From Mesorhabditis belari (Eukaryota > Nematoda > Chromadorea > Rhabditida > Rhabditidae): DNA of 64,000 nt. Shown piece by piece: positions 11,094-23,134 of this stretch (within the stretch, counting starts at the first letter, position 1; each line of letters opens with the position of its first letter). Where the stretch lies: assembly GCA_958450365.1 (NCBI GenBank), contig CAUEEP010000920.1, positions 1,203,501 through 1,267,500 of the forward strand, read 5' to 3'. The translations under genes were made by a program, and so were the position numbers. Below the pieces are notes generated by a model, which was given only the letters and a program-made list of their open reading frames with translations, was not told the DNA's origin and did no database searches.

Positions 11094-11750
11094 ATTGTGG
11101 TGTAATGGTTAGCACAGATAGCTGGTAAGTGAAAGATCCCGGATTCGAGTCCCTGCAGCGCACAACTTTTGATCTCCTCTAGTTCCAACTCGCACTCAAG
11201 CTCTCGGCAAAGCACAAGTAAGGTAAATGGCTAATGTAAGAGTCTAATTTAAACCTGCAAGTAACTAATCAGCTACTAATCAAAGATTAATAAATAACTA
11301 ATCAGCTTTTAAAACAAACACTTTTGACCTTTTCTTCTGACCTTTGACGAAATTTTATGCAAAATTTTGTGTTTCCAAGTTTCCAACTGGTGTGTCTGAA
11401 CAGAAATCACGTTTTTTCGAATTTCATGGTTGTAATGGTTAGCACAGTCAGCCGGTAAGTGAAAGATCGTGGGTTCAAGTCCCTGCAGCGCACAATTTTT
11501 GATTTGCCCTAGTTCCGAACCGGCAAAGCACTCAAATAAGGCACTCAAATAATAAATAGACTAATGAAAGACTCTAATTTAAATCTGCAAGTAAATAACT
11601 AATAACTAATCAGCTACTAATCAAAGATTAGTGAAGAACTAATCAGGCTTTAAAACAAACGCTTTTCTTCTGAGCTTTGACCAAATTTTTTGCAAAATTT
11701 TGTATTTCGAACTGGTTTGTCTGGATAGAAATCACGTTTTTTCGAATTTC
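11094..11750 (+). repeat. Tandem ~330-bp duplication containing two tRNA-like sequences
   Basis: Two direct copies (11094-11420 and 11427-11750). Each starts with a tRNA-like stretch: TGTAATGGTTAGCAC as A box, and GATTCGAGTCC or GGTTCAAGTCC as B box, ending AGCGCAC. In copy 1 the acceptor arms GTGCATT and AGCGCAC pair except for one position, but the anticodon arm does not form in either copy. Most likely tRNA pseudogenes duplicated with their flank. Confidence 0.6.
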
Positions 11751-11991
11751 ATCAGCGTGAAGCAATTGATCAAAAACAGAAATGAGCATATAAACGATAA
11801 AAGTTCTTTGATTTCTCGGGTTTGCTTTCAGTTTTCAATAAACGAACGCTTTCTCTTTCAATCTCTCTCACGAAAATGAATGATGACCGATTTATGATCT
11901 TGACTTCCGTGTTATTAGGTAAGTTTTTTTTTTGAAAAGAAAACAATAAATGCTATTTTGAAGGTGATTGATTACTGGAAGTGGCTTAGTT

Positions 11992-13255
11992 TTAGCTTTG
12001 AAGCTTTGAAGATAAAGCTTTGAAGATAAAGCTTTGAAGATAAGGCTTTGAAGATGAAGATCAAGCTTTGAAGCTTTGAAGATAAGGCTTTGAAGATAAA
12101 GCTTTGAAGATAAGGCTTTGAAGATGAAGATCAAGCTTTGAAGCTTTGAAGATAAAGCTTTGAAGATAAAGCTTTGAAGATAAAGCTTCGAAGATAAGGC
12201 TTTGAAGATGAAGATCAATCTTTGAAGCTTTGAAGATAAGGCTTTGAAGATAAAGCTTCGAAGATAAGGCTTTGAAGATGAAGATCAAGCTTTGAAGCTT
12301 TGAAGATAAGGCTTTGAAGATAAAGCTTCGAAGATAAGGCTTTGAAGATGAAGATCAAGCTTTGAAGCTTTGAAGATAAGGCTTTGAAGATAAAGCTTCG
12401 AAGATAAGGCTTTGAAGATGAAGATCAAGCTTTGAAGCTTTGAAGATAAGGCTTTGAAGATAAAGCTTCGAAGATAAGGCTTTGAAGATGAAGATCAAGC
12501 TTTGAAGCTTTGAAGATAAGGCTTTGAAGATAAAGCTTCGAAGATAAGGCTTTGAAGATGAAGATCAAGCTTTGAAGCTTTGAAGATAAGGCTTTGAAGA
12601 TAAAGCTTCGAAGATAAGGCTTTGAAGATGAAGATCAAGCTTTGAAGCTTTGAAGATAAGGCTTTGAAGATAAAGCTTCGAAGATAAGGCTTTGAAGATG
12701 AAGATCAAGCTTTGAAGCTTTGAAGATAAGGCTTTGAAGATAAAGCTTCGAAGATAAGGCTTTGAAGATGAAGATCAAGCTTTGAAGCTTTGAAGATAAG
12801 GCTTTGAAGATAAAGCTTCGAAGATAAGGCTTTGAAGATGAAGATCAAGCTTTGAAGCTTTGAAGATAAGGCTTTGAAGATAAAGCTTCGAAGATAAGGC
12901 TTTGAAGATGAAGATCAAGCTTTGAAGCTTTGAAGATAAGGCTTTGAAGATAAAGCTTCGAAGATAAGGCTTTGAAGATGAAGATCAAGCTTTGAAGCTT
13001 TGAAGATAAGGCTTTGAAGATAAAGCTTCGAAGATAAGGCTTTGAAGATGAAGATCAAGCTTTGAAGCTTTGAAGATAAGGCTTTGAAGATAAAGCTTCG
13101 AAGATAAGGCTTTGAAGATGAAGATCAAGCTTTGAAGCTTTGAAGATAAGGCTTTGAAGATAAAGCTTCGAAGATAAGGCTTTGAAGATGAAGATCAAGC
13201 TTTGAAGCTTTGAAGATAAGGCTTTGAAGATAAAGCTTCGAAGATAAAGCTTTGA
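11992..13255. repeat. 70-bp satellite in gene B intron 1
   Basis: From about 12230 a 70-bp unit (GCTTTGAAGATAAAGCTTCG...AAGATGAAGATCAAGC) repeats about 14 times with almost no differences; before that, degenerate sub-repeats of GCTTTGAAGATAA. Near-identity of the units implies recent amplification. Confidence 0.95.
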
Positions 13256-13663
13256 TGATTTTTAGAATAAATCATAAAGATTCTTTTGCAGGACTCCTGC
13301 AAATGTGGGGCTTTTTCGCGTTCGATTTGATGAACTATTTGGTGGAACCGATTTGTCATTTGGTTAGAGAACGATGTCCGGAATGCATTGTGGAATATGC
13401 TGGGTATTATGGGTCAGTTGATATCTTTCAAAGTTTAAATTAACGCTTATAGTAAGAATAGTCAGCTTATAACCTTACAGAGCTTTAAGCACTCTCCTAC
13501 TTACTAAAGTTCCTTACTAAAGTACTTAGCAAGTACTTACTAGTTCCAGATCCAGATCAATTACTTTTCAAATCAAATTCTGTAAATAAAGGGATATGTT
13601 TTGATTCAGTAGCTTCGGTAAAGTAGAACAAAGTTAGTTACAAATCTGAGCTAGTTAGAAACC

Positions 13664-13790
13664 TGTTGCTGGCTCGCTGCTAGCTGTTGCTGGCTCGCTG
13701 CTAGCTGTTGCTGGCTCGCTGCTAGCTGTTGCTGGCTCGCTGCTAGCTGTTGCTGGCTCGCTGCTAGCTGTTGCCAGCTCTTGCAGCAAA
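13664..13790. repeat. 21-bp minisatellite
   Basis: Six copies of TTGCTGGCTCGCTGCTAGCTG, located where gene B has lost exons 3 and 4. Confidence 0.9.
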
Positions 13791-14273
13791 GTTACAACAA
13801 TGTCTACATTCCAATTGTCAATTGTAATGTATTGTAATGCTTTGTAATGCTTTGTACTTAAGATCTATTAAGATCTTAAGATCTTAAGAACTTAAGATCT
13901 ATTTACTGTCCAGTATCTCAAGTTTTCAGAATTCTCTTGAGTGCAATCTTTTTGATTTTCACCGCCAACTTCCTCAACCCAGAACAAATCGGGAATTCTA
14001 CACAAATTGTTGATAAAGTAAACAATCTAATTGGCTTTTTTATTGAAGATTTCAGAAAGAGCCCAACTACCGGAACTACTCAAACACGGAAATTCGCGTC
14101 ATTTCGACGGGAATCTCAATTTTCTCACTCGCATCAATCATCCTCGCCATTTCGCTACCAAAACGAGAACTTCTCGGATCACTGCAGAAAAAGATCAAAA
14201 ATGAAATGACGCTGAAAAAGCAAATTTGTGAGTGATGAAAAGATTGTTGTTTTGCAAAGAGTTTAGCCAAATA

Positions 14274-14802
14274 TTGGGTTGGTGAATTAAAAACTGCGGG
14301 ACTTTGAACTAAAATTTATTCAACATAAAACCATCAATTCATTCCAAATAATTTCCATTATTATTGACGACTTCTGCCCATTTTACAGGCAATTTGCGGA
14401 TTCCTCTTTCGTAGTAGGATTTTGGTTTGTGTGTGAGACAAGTGTGAGACTCAAAAATGGAGGACTGGAGATGTCAGCTGTCAGCCCAGTTTGAGCACTT
14501 TCTTCAAAAGAAACCCATTTTAGTGTCAATAGAAAAGTTGTAGAGAATCAAAAATTAGGCTTATAGCCAAATTTCCAAAAAGATACACTTAGTAGTTTCG
14601 CTTAAAATGCAAGTTTTGTGAAAATTCGTAAATTTGGCATTTCTTGAAAACCAGTTTTTGAATCGTTCTGAAAATTTTGATATAAGCTTGATTTTTGATT
14701 CTCTACAACTTTTTCATTGACACCAAAATGGGTTTCTTTTGAAGAAAGTGCTCAAACTGTCACATACGACAATAGCCGGCAGTTTCCAATTCACCAACCC
14801 AA
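14274..14802. mobile_element. 529-bp MITE in gene B intron
   Basis: Terminal repeats TTGGGTTGGTGAATTAAAAA and its diverged complement (...CCAATTCACCAACCCAA), flanked by TA at both ends. A long internal palindrome includes AAGAAACCCATTTTAGTGTC and its complement at 14710-14750. No coding capacity. Confidence 0.8.
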
Positions 14803-15794
14803 TAGGATAGGATAGAATCAGAATGAATTGAGATTTTCAGTGTTCTTATCTTAGCCAAAGTTTAGGCAAAGTCTTCAGTGCAATGGGCGAAAAATCCCTT
14901 CTCAAAACCTCGTTTCTCTTCTGTTTCACTGGAAGCTTTTTCGCAGTTTGGCAAACAATTTACCCGACGACTCTCTCATTCACAGAAACGATGGCAAATG
15001 AAAAATACCTGATCGCTTATCATTGTATTGCTTGTTTTCTGGGAGAAGTGATAGGTAAAAGATTTTAAAGTATTGTTATAACTCCAGTTGTTTATAACTT
15101 CAGTTGGCCTTTCGATCACTGTGTTGAGCAAGAAAATTCGAGATTTTGGCCTTGTTCCAACAATGGTTTTAAGTTCAATTCTTTACTTGATCACTGCTAG
15201 TTTGATGATTCTTTTCACTCCAGCTGAATCTTCTTTAAGACCAACCAAAGAGATCTCCGTTTTTCAGCCAAGGTTAGGCTTTTTCACGTACTTTAAGCTC
15301 ATAAAATGTCTTTCTTCTGGACTTCTTCTCGCATTCAGCTTTGATTTTAAGAGTTAAGTGCACCAGAGGCAGTTTCTTTGCACTTTGTCAGCAAAAAACA
15401 CACAGTTTCCCCTTCAAATCAATTCAAAAACTGATCAAACTTGATTGATGATTGTAATTTGCAAAAGTTTTAGTATCATTGTGTGTGTTGTATTGGGAAT
15501 GATGAATGGTTTACTTGATGGAATGGGGAACAACGCTCGAATCGTTGCAGCGACAAAAGCGTTTCCTGAGGAACCGGCAATAGCGTTCAGTGTCTCGAAA
15601 TTCTATCAAGTAGGCAAAAACCTTAATTTATTAGATATGATTCTGATTTTTCACTGTACAAGATACAGCTTAGTAAGGCTGATACAGGAAACTCGCAAGA
15701 TACTGGAAACTCGAGAATTTTTTCACTTTCTAAAGCAAAATATCGACATGAATAAGTCTAATTAGGCACATATTAAAGGTTTTCTTATTTTCGT

Positions 15795-16620
15795 ATTAAA
15801 GGTTTTCGTATTAAAGGTTTTCTATTAAGTAAATGCATAAGAAATGCGGATTTCAACATTTTCATAAATTTCGAACGATAGAAACCTGATATCGATGAAT
15901 GTTAAATGCTATTATAAATCTTGTAAACGAAAGTTGTAAATCTCTTCTACAAAATAGGCTAAAACGTGTTTTAATTGATCGAACCATTGAAGAAATTTCG
16001 AGGACGAAATGCGAGTGACCAAAAAAGGAATCGAGTCAATTTAGGGACAAGTTTAGTGTGGTCAAAATAGAGTTAGCTTCTCAAAATTGAAGATTTTGGG
16101 AAGCTAACTTTTAAAAAAAGGATAACTATATATCAATTCATTAAAAAGTCAAACGGAAATGCATTTACAGAAATTTAGATAGAGCGTAAGTTCAAAAGCC
16201 TCAAAATTGTCAAAAAACCGGCTTTTTCATAAAAAAGAAAAATTATTGTAAAACAAAGTTTTCCCATGAAATGATCCCAACTCTTGATTATTTTGAATGA
16301 TATTTTAGGGCGGTTTTATTGATATTTTAGAACATCTTCCACTATATAGTCAAAGCGAATTCTTGTGAGGGTGGGGTTTTCAAAAAGTGCCGTTTTTTGG
16401 TCACTTGCCTTTCCCCCTCGAAATTTCTTCAATGGTTCGATCAATTGAAACACGTTTTAGCCTATTTTGTAGAGGAGATTTACAACTTTCAAATAGTATA
16501 TAAAATTCATCGATTCTTGTTTATAACATCAGATTTCTATCGTTCGAAATTTATGAAAATGTTGAGATCCCCATTTCTGATGCATGTACTTAATAGAAAA
16601 CCTTTAATATCGAAAAAACT
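15795..16620. mobile_element. Foldback element with ~210-bp inverted arms
   Basis: The left arm (15795-16025) and right arm (16395-16615) share, in inverse orientation, TTCTATTAAGTAAATGCAT, ATTTCGAACGATAGAAA, and CCATTGAAGAAATTTCGAG. Part of a third arm sits beyond the mariner at 18131-18225. Confidence 0.75.
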
Positions 16621-16846
16621 TTCCCTAAAAAGTAGAATGTATTATATACCATTCGAAAGCTCTAATTCTTGGCATCATTAATTTACTAAAGAGTTTTCGT
16701 TTAAAGTGAATTTTTAGCTTTAAAGCACTTTGGACTGAATCCACGTCAAGTATTTCGAGTAGATTGTGTTCCTCTCAAGTAATAACTTTCTATAACGCGC
16801 CCTATAAAGGCAAAATTTCAACTTTAGTTTAGATACAACTCAAATA
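16621..16846. other. Repeat-derived intron sequence of gene B
   Basis: Carries the dispersed GAAAGCTCTAATTCTTGGCA motif also seen at 6570-6860. No gene. Confidence 0.5.
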
Positions 16847-18130
16847 TTAGGTACGGAAAAAATTAATGTCGTATTTTTTCACTAAAGTTCCAACGTTCAT
16901 AAAATTTTTATTTCAAAAGCAATTTAATCAAAGTAAAAGCCAGTAGAATCTATACATGATTGTCAACGTTTGGCTAACTTTTCAATTCCTAAAGTGTAGA
17001 ACGCGGACCCGATTGAATCGATAAACTCCTGGATGTCATTTTCGACCTCCCCTTGAGTAGCAAAGCATTTCTCCGATAAGAAGTGATCGAGGAACTTGAA
17101 AAAATGGAAATCCGTAGGCGACAAATCAGGAGAATATGGAGCATGAGGGAGGATTTCAATGTGCAGCTCGTTCAATTTTTGAAGAGTCTTTAGTGAACAA
17201 TGCGGGCGGGCGTTGTGTTGCAATAGGATAGGACTCTTCCAATTCACTAGAGTTGGATCGATCCTTCGAATTTTTTGCATACATTTCGTTTATTTCGTGA
17301 AAATACTGATCAGTATTCATCGTTTTTCCGTTTGGTAGAATTGAATAATGGATCAGATCTTTCGGCGACGACCAAACACTGAGAAGAAACTTCTTTGGGT
17401 GTAGATTGGGCTTCGGAAAGGGGTTAGATGGTTATCCTTTATCTAGCCATTCGGTTTTGCGTTTTCGGTTATCGTAGAGGACCCATTTTTCATCACAAGT
17501 TACAATTCGATCCAGAAATGGCTCCTTTTGGTTACGAAACAGCAATGAATACGATGTGAGGTAACGGTGCAATTTTTGATATTCGTTCAACTGATGAGGC
17601 ACCCAATTTTTCAACTTTTTTAATTTTCGGATTTCTTTGAGATGGTTCGCAATTGTGTGTGGAGTGACTCCAAAGTGCGTTACTAATTCTGCCTCCACTG
17701 TTCTGGGATCCGCTTCTAGCAGCTCCTTTAATTCGTCATTGTCGAGACTATCATGGCGTCCTCGGCCTTCCTTGTCATTAAGATCCTCGTCGCCTTCCCG
17801 TAATCGTTTGAACCAGCACTGAACTGCTCGAACTTTAGCTTTGTTTTCCCCAAAAACTTGATTGATTTTTGGGTCGCTTCTGACGCATTGTGGCCAAGCT
17901 TGAACTCATACAAAAAGAGAAGGCGAAAGTCTCGATTTTCCATCGATGTAAAACAACCTGAAAAAAAACCATTAAGAAAGGTCTAAGCAAAAGTGTTAAA
18001 CAGAAAAGAAAATAGAGAAAAAAATACTCAAATACATAAAAAGACCCAAGGTCAATAAGCATTTGCAGCCGCGTAGGCAACGCCAGAAAGTGAGACCCAC
18101 AAATACGACATTAATTTTTTCCGTACCTAA
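16847..18130 (-). mobile_element. Full-length mariner element (1,284 bp), inactive
   Basis: Perfect 30-bp terminal inverted repeats beginning TTAGGTACGGAAAAAATT, TA on both flanks, and a typical mariner length. It sits in gene B's penultimate intron, antisense to the gene. Confidence 0.9.
16963..17943 (-). pseudogene. Degenerate mariner transposase (DD34D class)
   Basis: Three reading-frame blocks, 17943-17728, 17698-17432 and 17280-16963, cover a whole mariner transposase but are separated by frameshifts and stops. Block 1 has the N-terminal FLYEFKLGHNASEA motif of the DNA-binding domain, block 2 has the first catalytic aspartate in TCDEKWVLYDN, and block 3 has YSPDLSPTDFHFF with the third. 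The second catalytic position is mutated: HNARPH stands where HDNARPH is expected, with a non-acidic residue in place of the aspartate. Dead on at least two grounds. Confidence 0.85.
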
Positions 18131-18580
18131 TAGTATATAACATTCATCGATATCAGGTTTCTATCTAAATTTATGAGATGCTGAGATCTAAAATGTTGAG
18201 ATCCGCATTTCTTATGCATGTACCTAATACTTTGAGCATCGTAAAGTGTTCATTGGATGCTTAGCTTTCTTTGTCTTTGGTTTAAACATTGTACAAACAT
18301 TAAACATAGACAAACAGTAATGTAACAATAATGATTCGTTTGTTGACAATAACAGAAATGATTCGTTTTAGGCGGGTGCTCAAACTATTTTCCTTTTTTG
18401 GGATCGCTTTTGAATATACATCAAATTCTATTCCTCGTTGGAGTGATTCTCGTGATTGGTAAGCTTAAAATAAATTTGATTCTCAAAAAACCTTTAGGAA
18501 TTTTCTGTTTTATTTCATTTCTTCGTGATCTTCAAGAGAGAAAGCTATCAATCGATGAGAAAAGATTGGAAACGTTTTAA

Positions 18581-18963
18581 AGAAACAAATTCAAATAGTT
18601 TTTGTCTAAAAATTGTGATCAACACAAAGATCAATGCTCAACTCTGACTCTGAGAGCTCTTTTTCTTTTCAAATTTGAAATGCTTTAATGATTTGATTGA
18701 TTTCTCATTGTTTATAGGGAAAAGGGGGAAACCAGCTGTTTTGTTCATTGTTTTCCCCTAATTTTCCCTTTCTTTAGGGTTTAGCTAAATCTAAAGCTAA
18801 TTTCTGTTCGATTTCTTGAAACAATTGATTAATTTTGATTTTTAATCAAGCTTTAACTATACGATTTTGAATTTAAATGCGTTATTTAGAAATTTATGAT
18901 TCAATGAATAGCAAGAAATGAAAGTACGGTTCAAATTATTGAAAAGTATCGACTAAAGACAAT
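18581..18963. other. 3' flank of gene B
   Basis: AT-rich; no coding signal and no close AATAAA is evident after the TAA of gene B. Confidence 0.5.
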
Positions 18964-19245
18964 CTCTTTTATTTGGACCTGTTTGGACCTTTTATTTGGA
19001 CCTGTTTAGACCTGTTATTTGGACCTGTTTAGACCTGTTATTTGGACCTGTTTGGACCTTTTATTTGAACCTGTTTGGACCTTTTATTTGAACCTGTTTA
19101 GACCTTTTATTTGGACCTGTTTAGACCTTTTATTTGGACCTGTTTGGACCTGTTATTTGGACCTGTTTAGACCTTTTATTTGGACCTGTTTGGACCTTTT
19201 ATTTGGACCTGTTTGGACCTTTTATTTGGACAATCTCTTTTATTT
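18964..19245. repeat. 22-bp minisatellite
   Basis: About 12 copies of TTTATTTGGACCTGTTTAGA+CC with G/A and T/G variants. Confidence 0.9.
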
Positions 19246-19971
19246 GGACTGAATGTTTAAATGAAATGAAATGAAAGAGACGATGAAGAAAAATTGTGTT
19301 TTGTTTAGATTAAGTAAAAGAGTGATAGAAAAAAACAAAAACAAGAGTCGATTATGGAAAAGAGATCTGCTTTAAAGCTTATAATCGGATTTTAAAGCGT
19401 ACACAAAGCTATTCGGCATTTAAGAAAAGACTTTCACATATATTTTTTGCTTTAAACATTCTTAATTTTGTTCAAATCAAGAAACGAGAAAGAAAATCAT
19501 CGTCGATCATTGTTTAATTATAAAAGAATGGTCAATTTGTAAGAAAATGTAAATGATGATGGATGTAAATGATCGATATCGACAATTACAAACAAAATAT
19601 TAGTATTTCAAATTGTTGAAAAGTATCGACTAAAGACAATTGGACATTGCACATCGGCGCGAAATAAGGCAAATCGGTGGCATTTAACCAGAAGAGCCCT
19701 GGTTCGATCCCCGCGCTTCAACAACGCCTTGAAATATTTTTGATGATTTAACGAAAAAACAAAAATGGATTAACATAGAGGGGGTTCGAAGCGAGCGAGC
19801 ACAAAAAACTATCCACTGCACATCGGCGCGAAAATGCGTTTTCTATCGGATTTTTCTGGGAGTACCTTTTTTAGATGCGGAAAATTGTGCTGATTCCGAA
19901 TCTGAAGGAATTTTCCAAATCCCTTTGACAGAAATTTTTAAAATTTAGTTTTAGCGGTTTTTTGCTCATTG
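19246..19971. other. Intergenic, with dispersed-repeat copies
   Basis: A weak tRNA-like fragment with B box GGTTCGATCCCC lies at 19670-19715. The block 19805-19950 (CACATCGGCGCGAAAATGCG onward) is an inverted copy of 31970-32125. No gene. Confidence 0.5.
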
Positions 19972-20848
19972 CTCAAGTATGGGGTTCTTGGCTCGGCTCT
20001 CCCGCGCCAAAGTGTGGGGTTGTTGGTTCGGCTCTCCCGCGCCAAAGTATGGGGTTCTTGGCTCGGCTCTCCCGCGCCAAAGTGTGGGGTTGTTGGTTCG
20101 GCTCTCCCGCGCCAAAGTATGGGGTTCTTGGCTCGGCTCTCCCGCGCCAAAGTATGGGGTTCTTGGCTCGGCTCTCCCGCGCCAAAGTATGGGGTTCTTG
20201 GCTCGGCTCTCCCGCGCCAAAGTATGGGGTTCTTGGCTCGGCTCTCCCGCGCCAAAGTGTGGGGTTGTTGGTTCGGCTCTCCCGCGCCAAAGTATGGGGT
20301 TCTTGGCTCGGCTCTCCCGCGCCAAAGTGTGGGGTTGTTGGTTCGGCTCTCCCGCGCCAAAGTGTGGGGTTGTTGGCTCGGCTCTCCCGCGCCAAAGTAT
20401 GGGGTTCTTGGCTCGGCTCTCCCGCGCCAAAGTGTGGGGTTGTTGGTTCGGCTCTCCCGCGCCAAAGTGTGGGGTTGTTGGCTCGGCTCTCCCGCGCCAA
20501 AGTGTGGGGTTGTTGGTTCGGCTCTCCCGCGCCAAAGTGTGGGGTTGTTGGCTCGGCTCTCCCGCGCCAAAGTATGGGGTTCTTGGCTCGGCTCTCCCGC
20601 GCCAAAGTGTGGGGTTGTTGGTTCGGCTCTCCCGCGCCAAAGTGTGGGGTTGTTGGCTCGGCTCTCCCGCGCCAAAGTGTGGGGTTGTTGGTTCGGCTCT
20701 CCCGCGCCAAAGTGTGGGGTTGTTGGCTCGGCTCTCCCGCGCCAAAGTATGGGGTTCTTGGCTCGGCTCTCCCGCGCCAAAGTGTGGGGTTGTTGGTTCG
20801 GCTCTCCCGCGCCAAAGTATGGGGTTCTTGGTTCGGCTCTCCCGCGCA
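19972..20848. repeat. 35-bp GC-rich minisatellite, 25 units
   Basis: Unit AAAGTGTGGGGTTGTTGG...CGGCTCTCCCGCGCC, about 25 copies. Three variants differ at linked sites: A (TATGGGGTTCTTGGCTC), B (TGTGGGGTTGTTGGTTC) and C (TGTGGGGTTGTTGGCTC). Because 35 is not a multiple of three and the unit lacks stops, five frames remain open for 280-385 codons. Strongly GC-rich against an AT-rich background. Confidence 0.95.
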
Positions 20849-22039
20849 CTTGAGCTATTATTTTGCATATTGCCTTGTTTGGACATTGACACTGAATCTT
20901 TTTATCTCTTCAAGAAATAACTGGAGGAAATGCTCAAAAGAATTGTTAGTAATTCAAAAAGAAGCAAATGTGAATCACTCAATCTTTCATCAATCGATTA
21001 ATTGTAATGATTTTATTCCATTTAACACAAAACGAAGATCCGAATTGAGAATAAAGCCAACAAAAGCCAACAAAACAACAACTTTGTGCTGTTTTCAAAC
21101 GTTGAACAAGAGAGAATAAATAAATCGTTACCAATTTTCATTTATTTTATATTTCTCTCCATAGCCGAAAGCTATAGTTTTTAAAAGTTAGAATGGCTTT
21201 TTTCAAATAGAATTTTTAGAGGCCCAGACTAGGCAATCTTAACAGTCAATTTCTCGTGAATTCCGTGCACTCTCCAACAAACTCGTTGCTGTTGGCTCTA
21301 CTGTAACCGATTATGAATTACTAGGGCAAGCAACCCTCAGGGTCAGAAAAATAAAAATGAGCTCAATCCATCAAAGTATGGCTTTAAAGCAGCTAAAAAA
21401 TGTTTCACTCCTACCTTGTTATGTGCTCTTTGTGCGGCTCCGTAATCGCTTACCATCTGGCGAAGAGGCTTTTCATAAGAGTGGGGTTTTCCTTCTTTGC
21501 GCGGGAATCTGTTCTGGTCCTGTTCTGTTCCGGGTTTAACCGGCCGTATCCCTTATTCTTAAAATTATCGAAACGCAATTTCGGCATCTTTTTGCTTCTG
21601 ACTGAGCTCACTAAAACGCCTTTAAAAACCGCAAAACTGTATGAATTCAAAAACAATCTTTTTCCGTTTCTTCCACCTTGAATTCAGTTTTCAAATGAGC
21701 ACGTGTAGATTGGTCGAGTTTAAGAATCTCTAGCAAAAAACGGGTAGAACTTACCTTCCAAACCCAAGATTATTCTACATGTGCAATTTCATTGTCAAGT
21801 TTACTTTCAAATTTATAATAATTCAGTAGAACAAAGTGATGATAGTGTCTCAAGAAAAATGTGTTAATTTGTCAACCTCTTTTTGTTTCTCTAATTTAAA
21901 AAAAAGATTTTACACATGAAAATAATAAAAACAGCTTCTTCAAACCTCAAGTTTAAGAACAGTAAAACAGCAGCTCTCATTCTGTAAAAAAACTTTTTCT
22001 ACGTCATCAAAAGTAAACCCATATTGTGAGTGTGGTTGA
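20849..22039. other. Intergenic, no recognised gene
   Basis: Short frames only. A segment near 21418-21465 (GTGCGGCTCCGTAATCGCTT) is shared with gene D intron 1 at 43845-43875, so it is a dispersed repeat. Confidence 0.5.
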
Positions 22040-22490
22040 GCACGGAAAACAATAGTTTATTGCACATTCAAGAAAAAGAAATACTTCCATTCTTAGCCAC
22101 ATAAATCGTTTTGACTCTGCCATTATCGAGGAGCACTTCGACTGACTGACACGAGAGCAATGAACTGAAATAACTTTAAAAATGACACGAGGATTAGGTG
22201 GTAAAGACAATTTCTCGTCGATACAAATACATTTTATGTCTGTAATTGTTGTAAGATTTTCGAAATTCTTCTTAAAAGCAAACTAGAAAGGTAAGAGCTC
22301 ACATATATTCTGATTCCTTGCAAAAGATGAGAATGTATTCAGCATTGTTGACATTAATTGTTCGATTTCTAGTCGGCTCGATCTCGATCCAATTCGTGTA
22401 ATCACTTTTCCTAACAGAAAGATCTAAAAACGAATCTAGATAATGAGTTGAAGAGACTTCAAAGCACGTTTCCCGTATTTTCTCTAATAG
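22040..22490 (-). pseudogene. Unassigned coding-like fragment cut by a MITE
   Basis: The frame ending at about 22305 on the minus strand reads DYTNWIEIEPTRNRTINVNN then AEYILIFCKESEY, with normal codon texture. It stops at a GTGAGC donor-like site. Beyond it are CICIDEKLSLPPNPRVIF and, in another frame, SVEVLLDNGRVKTIYVAKNG, as if one or two frameshifts had occurred. At its 5' side the frame runs straight into the GTGCACTACTATTAGAG-type MITE. I do not recognise the family. A decayed gene interrupted by the MITE is the simplest reading. Confidence 0.35.
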
Positions 22491-22695
22491 TTGCACCCCG
22501 GCGAGCCGAATTGGTGACTATTTTACGGTTTCCAAGCTTTTACAGAAGCTCAACGCTCAAATCCTCCACTAGATCTCATCGTCAGCTACATTTTCCGACC
22601 CCACATCGATAGGTTCTGATAAGCGGTTCTCGAGATCTCGAGGAATTTAGGCGATGCTCAGGGTGCACTACTATTAGAGAGAATACAGTAGTTAT
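22487..22695. mobile_element. MITE, CCGTATTTTCTCTAATAGTAG family, degraded copy
   Basis: Contains GAATTGGTGACTATTTTACG, CACTAGATCTCATCGTCAGC, ATCGATAGGTTCTGATAAGC and the terminal GTGCACTACTATTAGAG. One end is eroded. Confidence 0.7.
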
Positions 22696-23134
22696 ATCCT
22701 AAGCAGGCAGAAAGACAGGCTACAGTCAGCTAACCAGATCTAAAGTCAGCTCTGACTGACGGACACTCAGGGCTTCCTATAGGCCAGGCTCAGCTTGAAC
22801 GATCGTGACTGGCTTCCTGATTTATACTGCGTGTACCTCTCACTCAATCCCCCACTAGATCTCATCGTCAGCTTCTTTCGATGTGTCTTGATAAGTTTAT
22901 TAGTTTATTAATAAGTTCATTATAACATCTGAGAATTAGAATATTCCGTTAACAAAATCGAAGAGAATACCCTAATGAAAGAGACTAATACTGACAATGA
23001 GCAAGCTTTTTTCTATAAAAGATTTCTCAAATCGGGACTAGATCTATAGCTTGACCTGGCTTCGTTTAACCATCAACCTTTTGACCTCGTAGAAATGGTA
23101 CAAAAGGCGGTCCGGTCTTGTATCTGATCACCGT
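22696..23134. other. Interval between MITE copies
   Basis: A short MITE fragment (CCCCCACTAGATCTCATCGT) lies at about 22850. A small coding-like stretch, DLASFNHQPFDLVEMVQKAV, can be read on the plus strand at about 23049-23108; it may be a leftover exon. Nothing else. Confidence 0.35.

Larger units (their letters stand above)
11876..18580 (+). pseudogene. UNC-93-like gene B, missing exons 3-4 and frameshifted
   Basis: Recognisable exons: 11876-11918, 13292-13412, 13930-14017, 14056-14227, 14866-15054, 15104-15272, 15474-15609, 18372-18458, 18498-18580. Sequence marks include MNDDRFMILTSVLLG, VEYAGYYG, YPTTLSFTETMAN, RDFGLVPTM and NNARIVAATKAFPEEP. Compared with C-E, exons 3 and 4 (188 + 97 nt, 95 codons, membrane segments and the GGGSYALRHST loop) are absent from 13413-13929; the flanking exons remain in phase, so the loss is frame-preserving. 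The penultimate exon is 87 nt instead of 88: six T where seven are needed at about 18391-18397, giving an early stop. Introns are bloated by a satellite, a MITE, a foldback element and a mariner. A TTTCAG 45 nt before the ATG may be a trans-splice site. Could be a read error at the T-run, but the exon loss is real. Confidence 0.8.

Noticed and set aside
12061..12288. IFKALSSKLYLQS repeat proteins on the minus strand
   Set aside because: Shadow of the 70-bp satellite in gene B intron 1.
19938..21119. Six frames of 280-385 codons on both strands
   Set aside because: They all run through the 35-bp minisatellite; no real gene shows equally open frames in several phases.
21720..21800. Possible spliced-leader RNA (minus strand ...CTTGGGTTTGGAAGGTAAGTT)
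   Set aside because: Resembles SL1 only in CTTGGG/TTTG and a donor; lacks the conserved 5' end and a clear Sm site.
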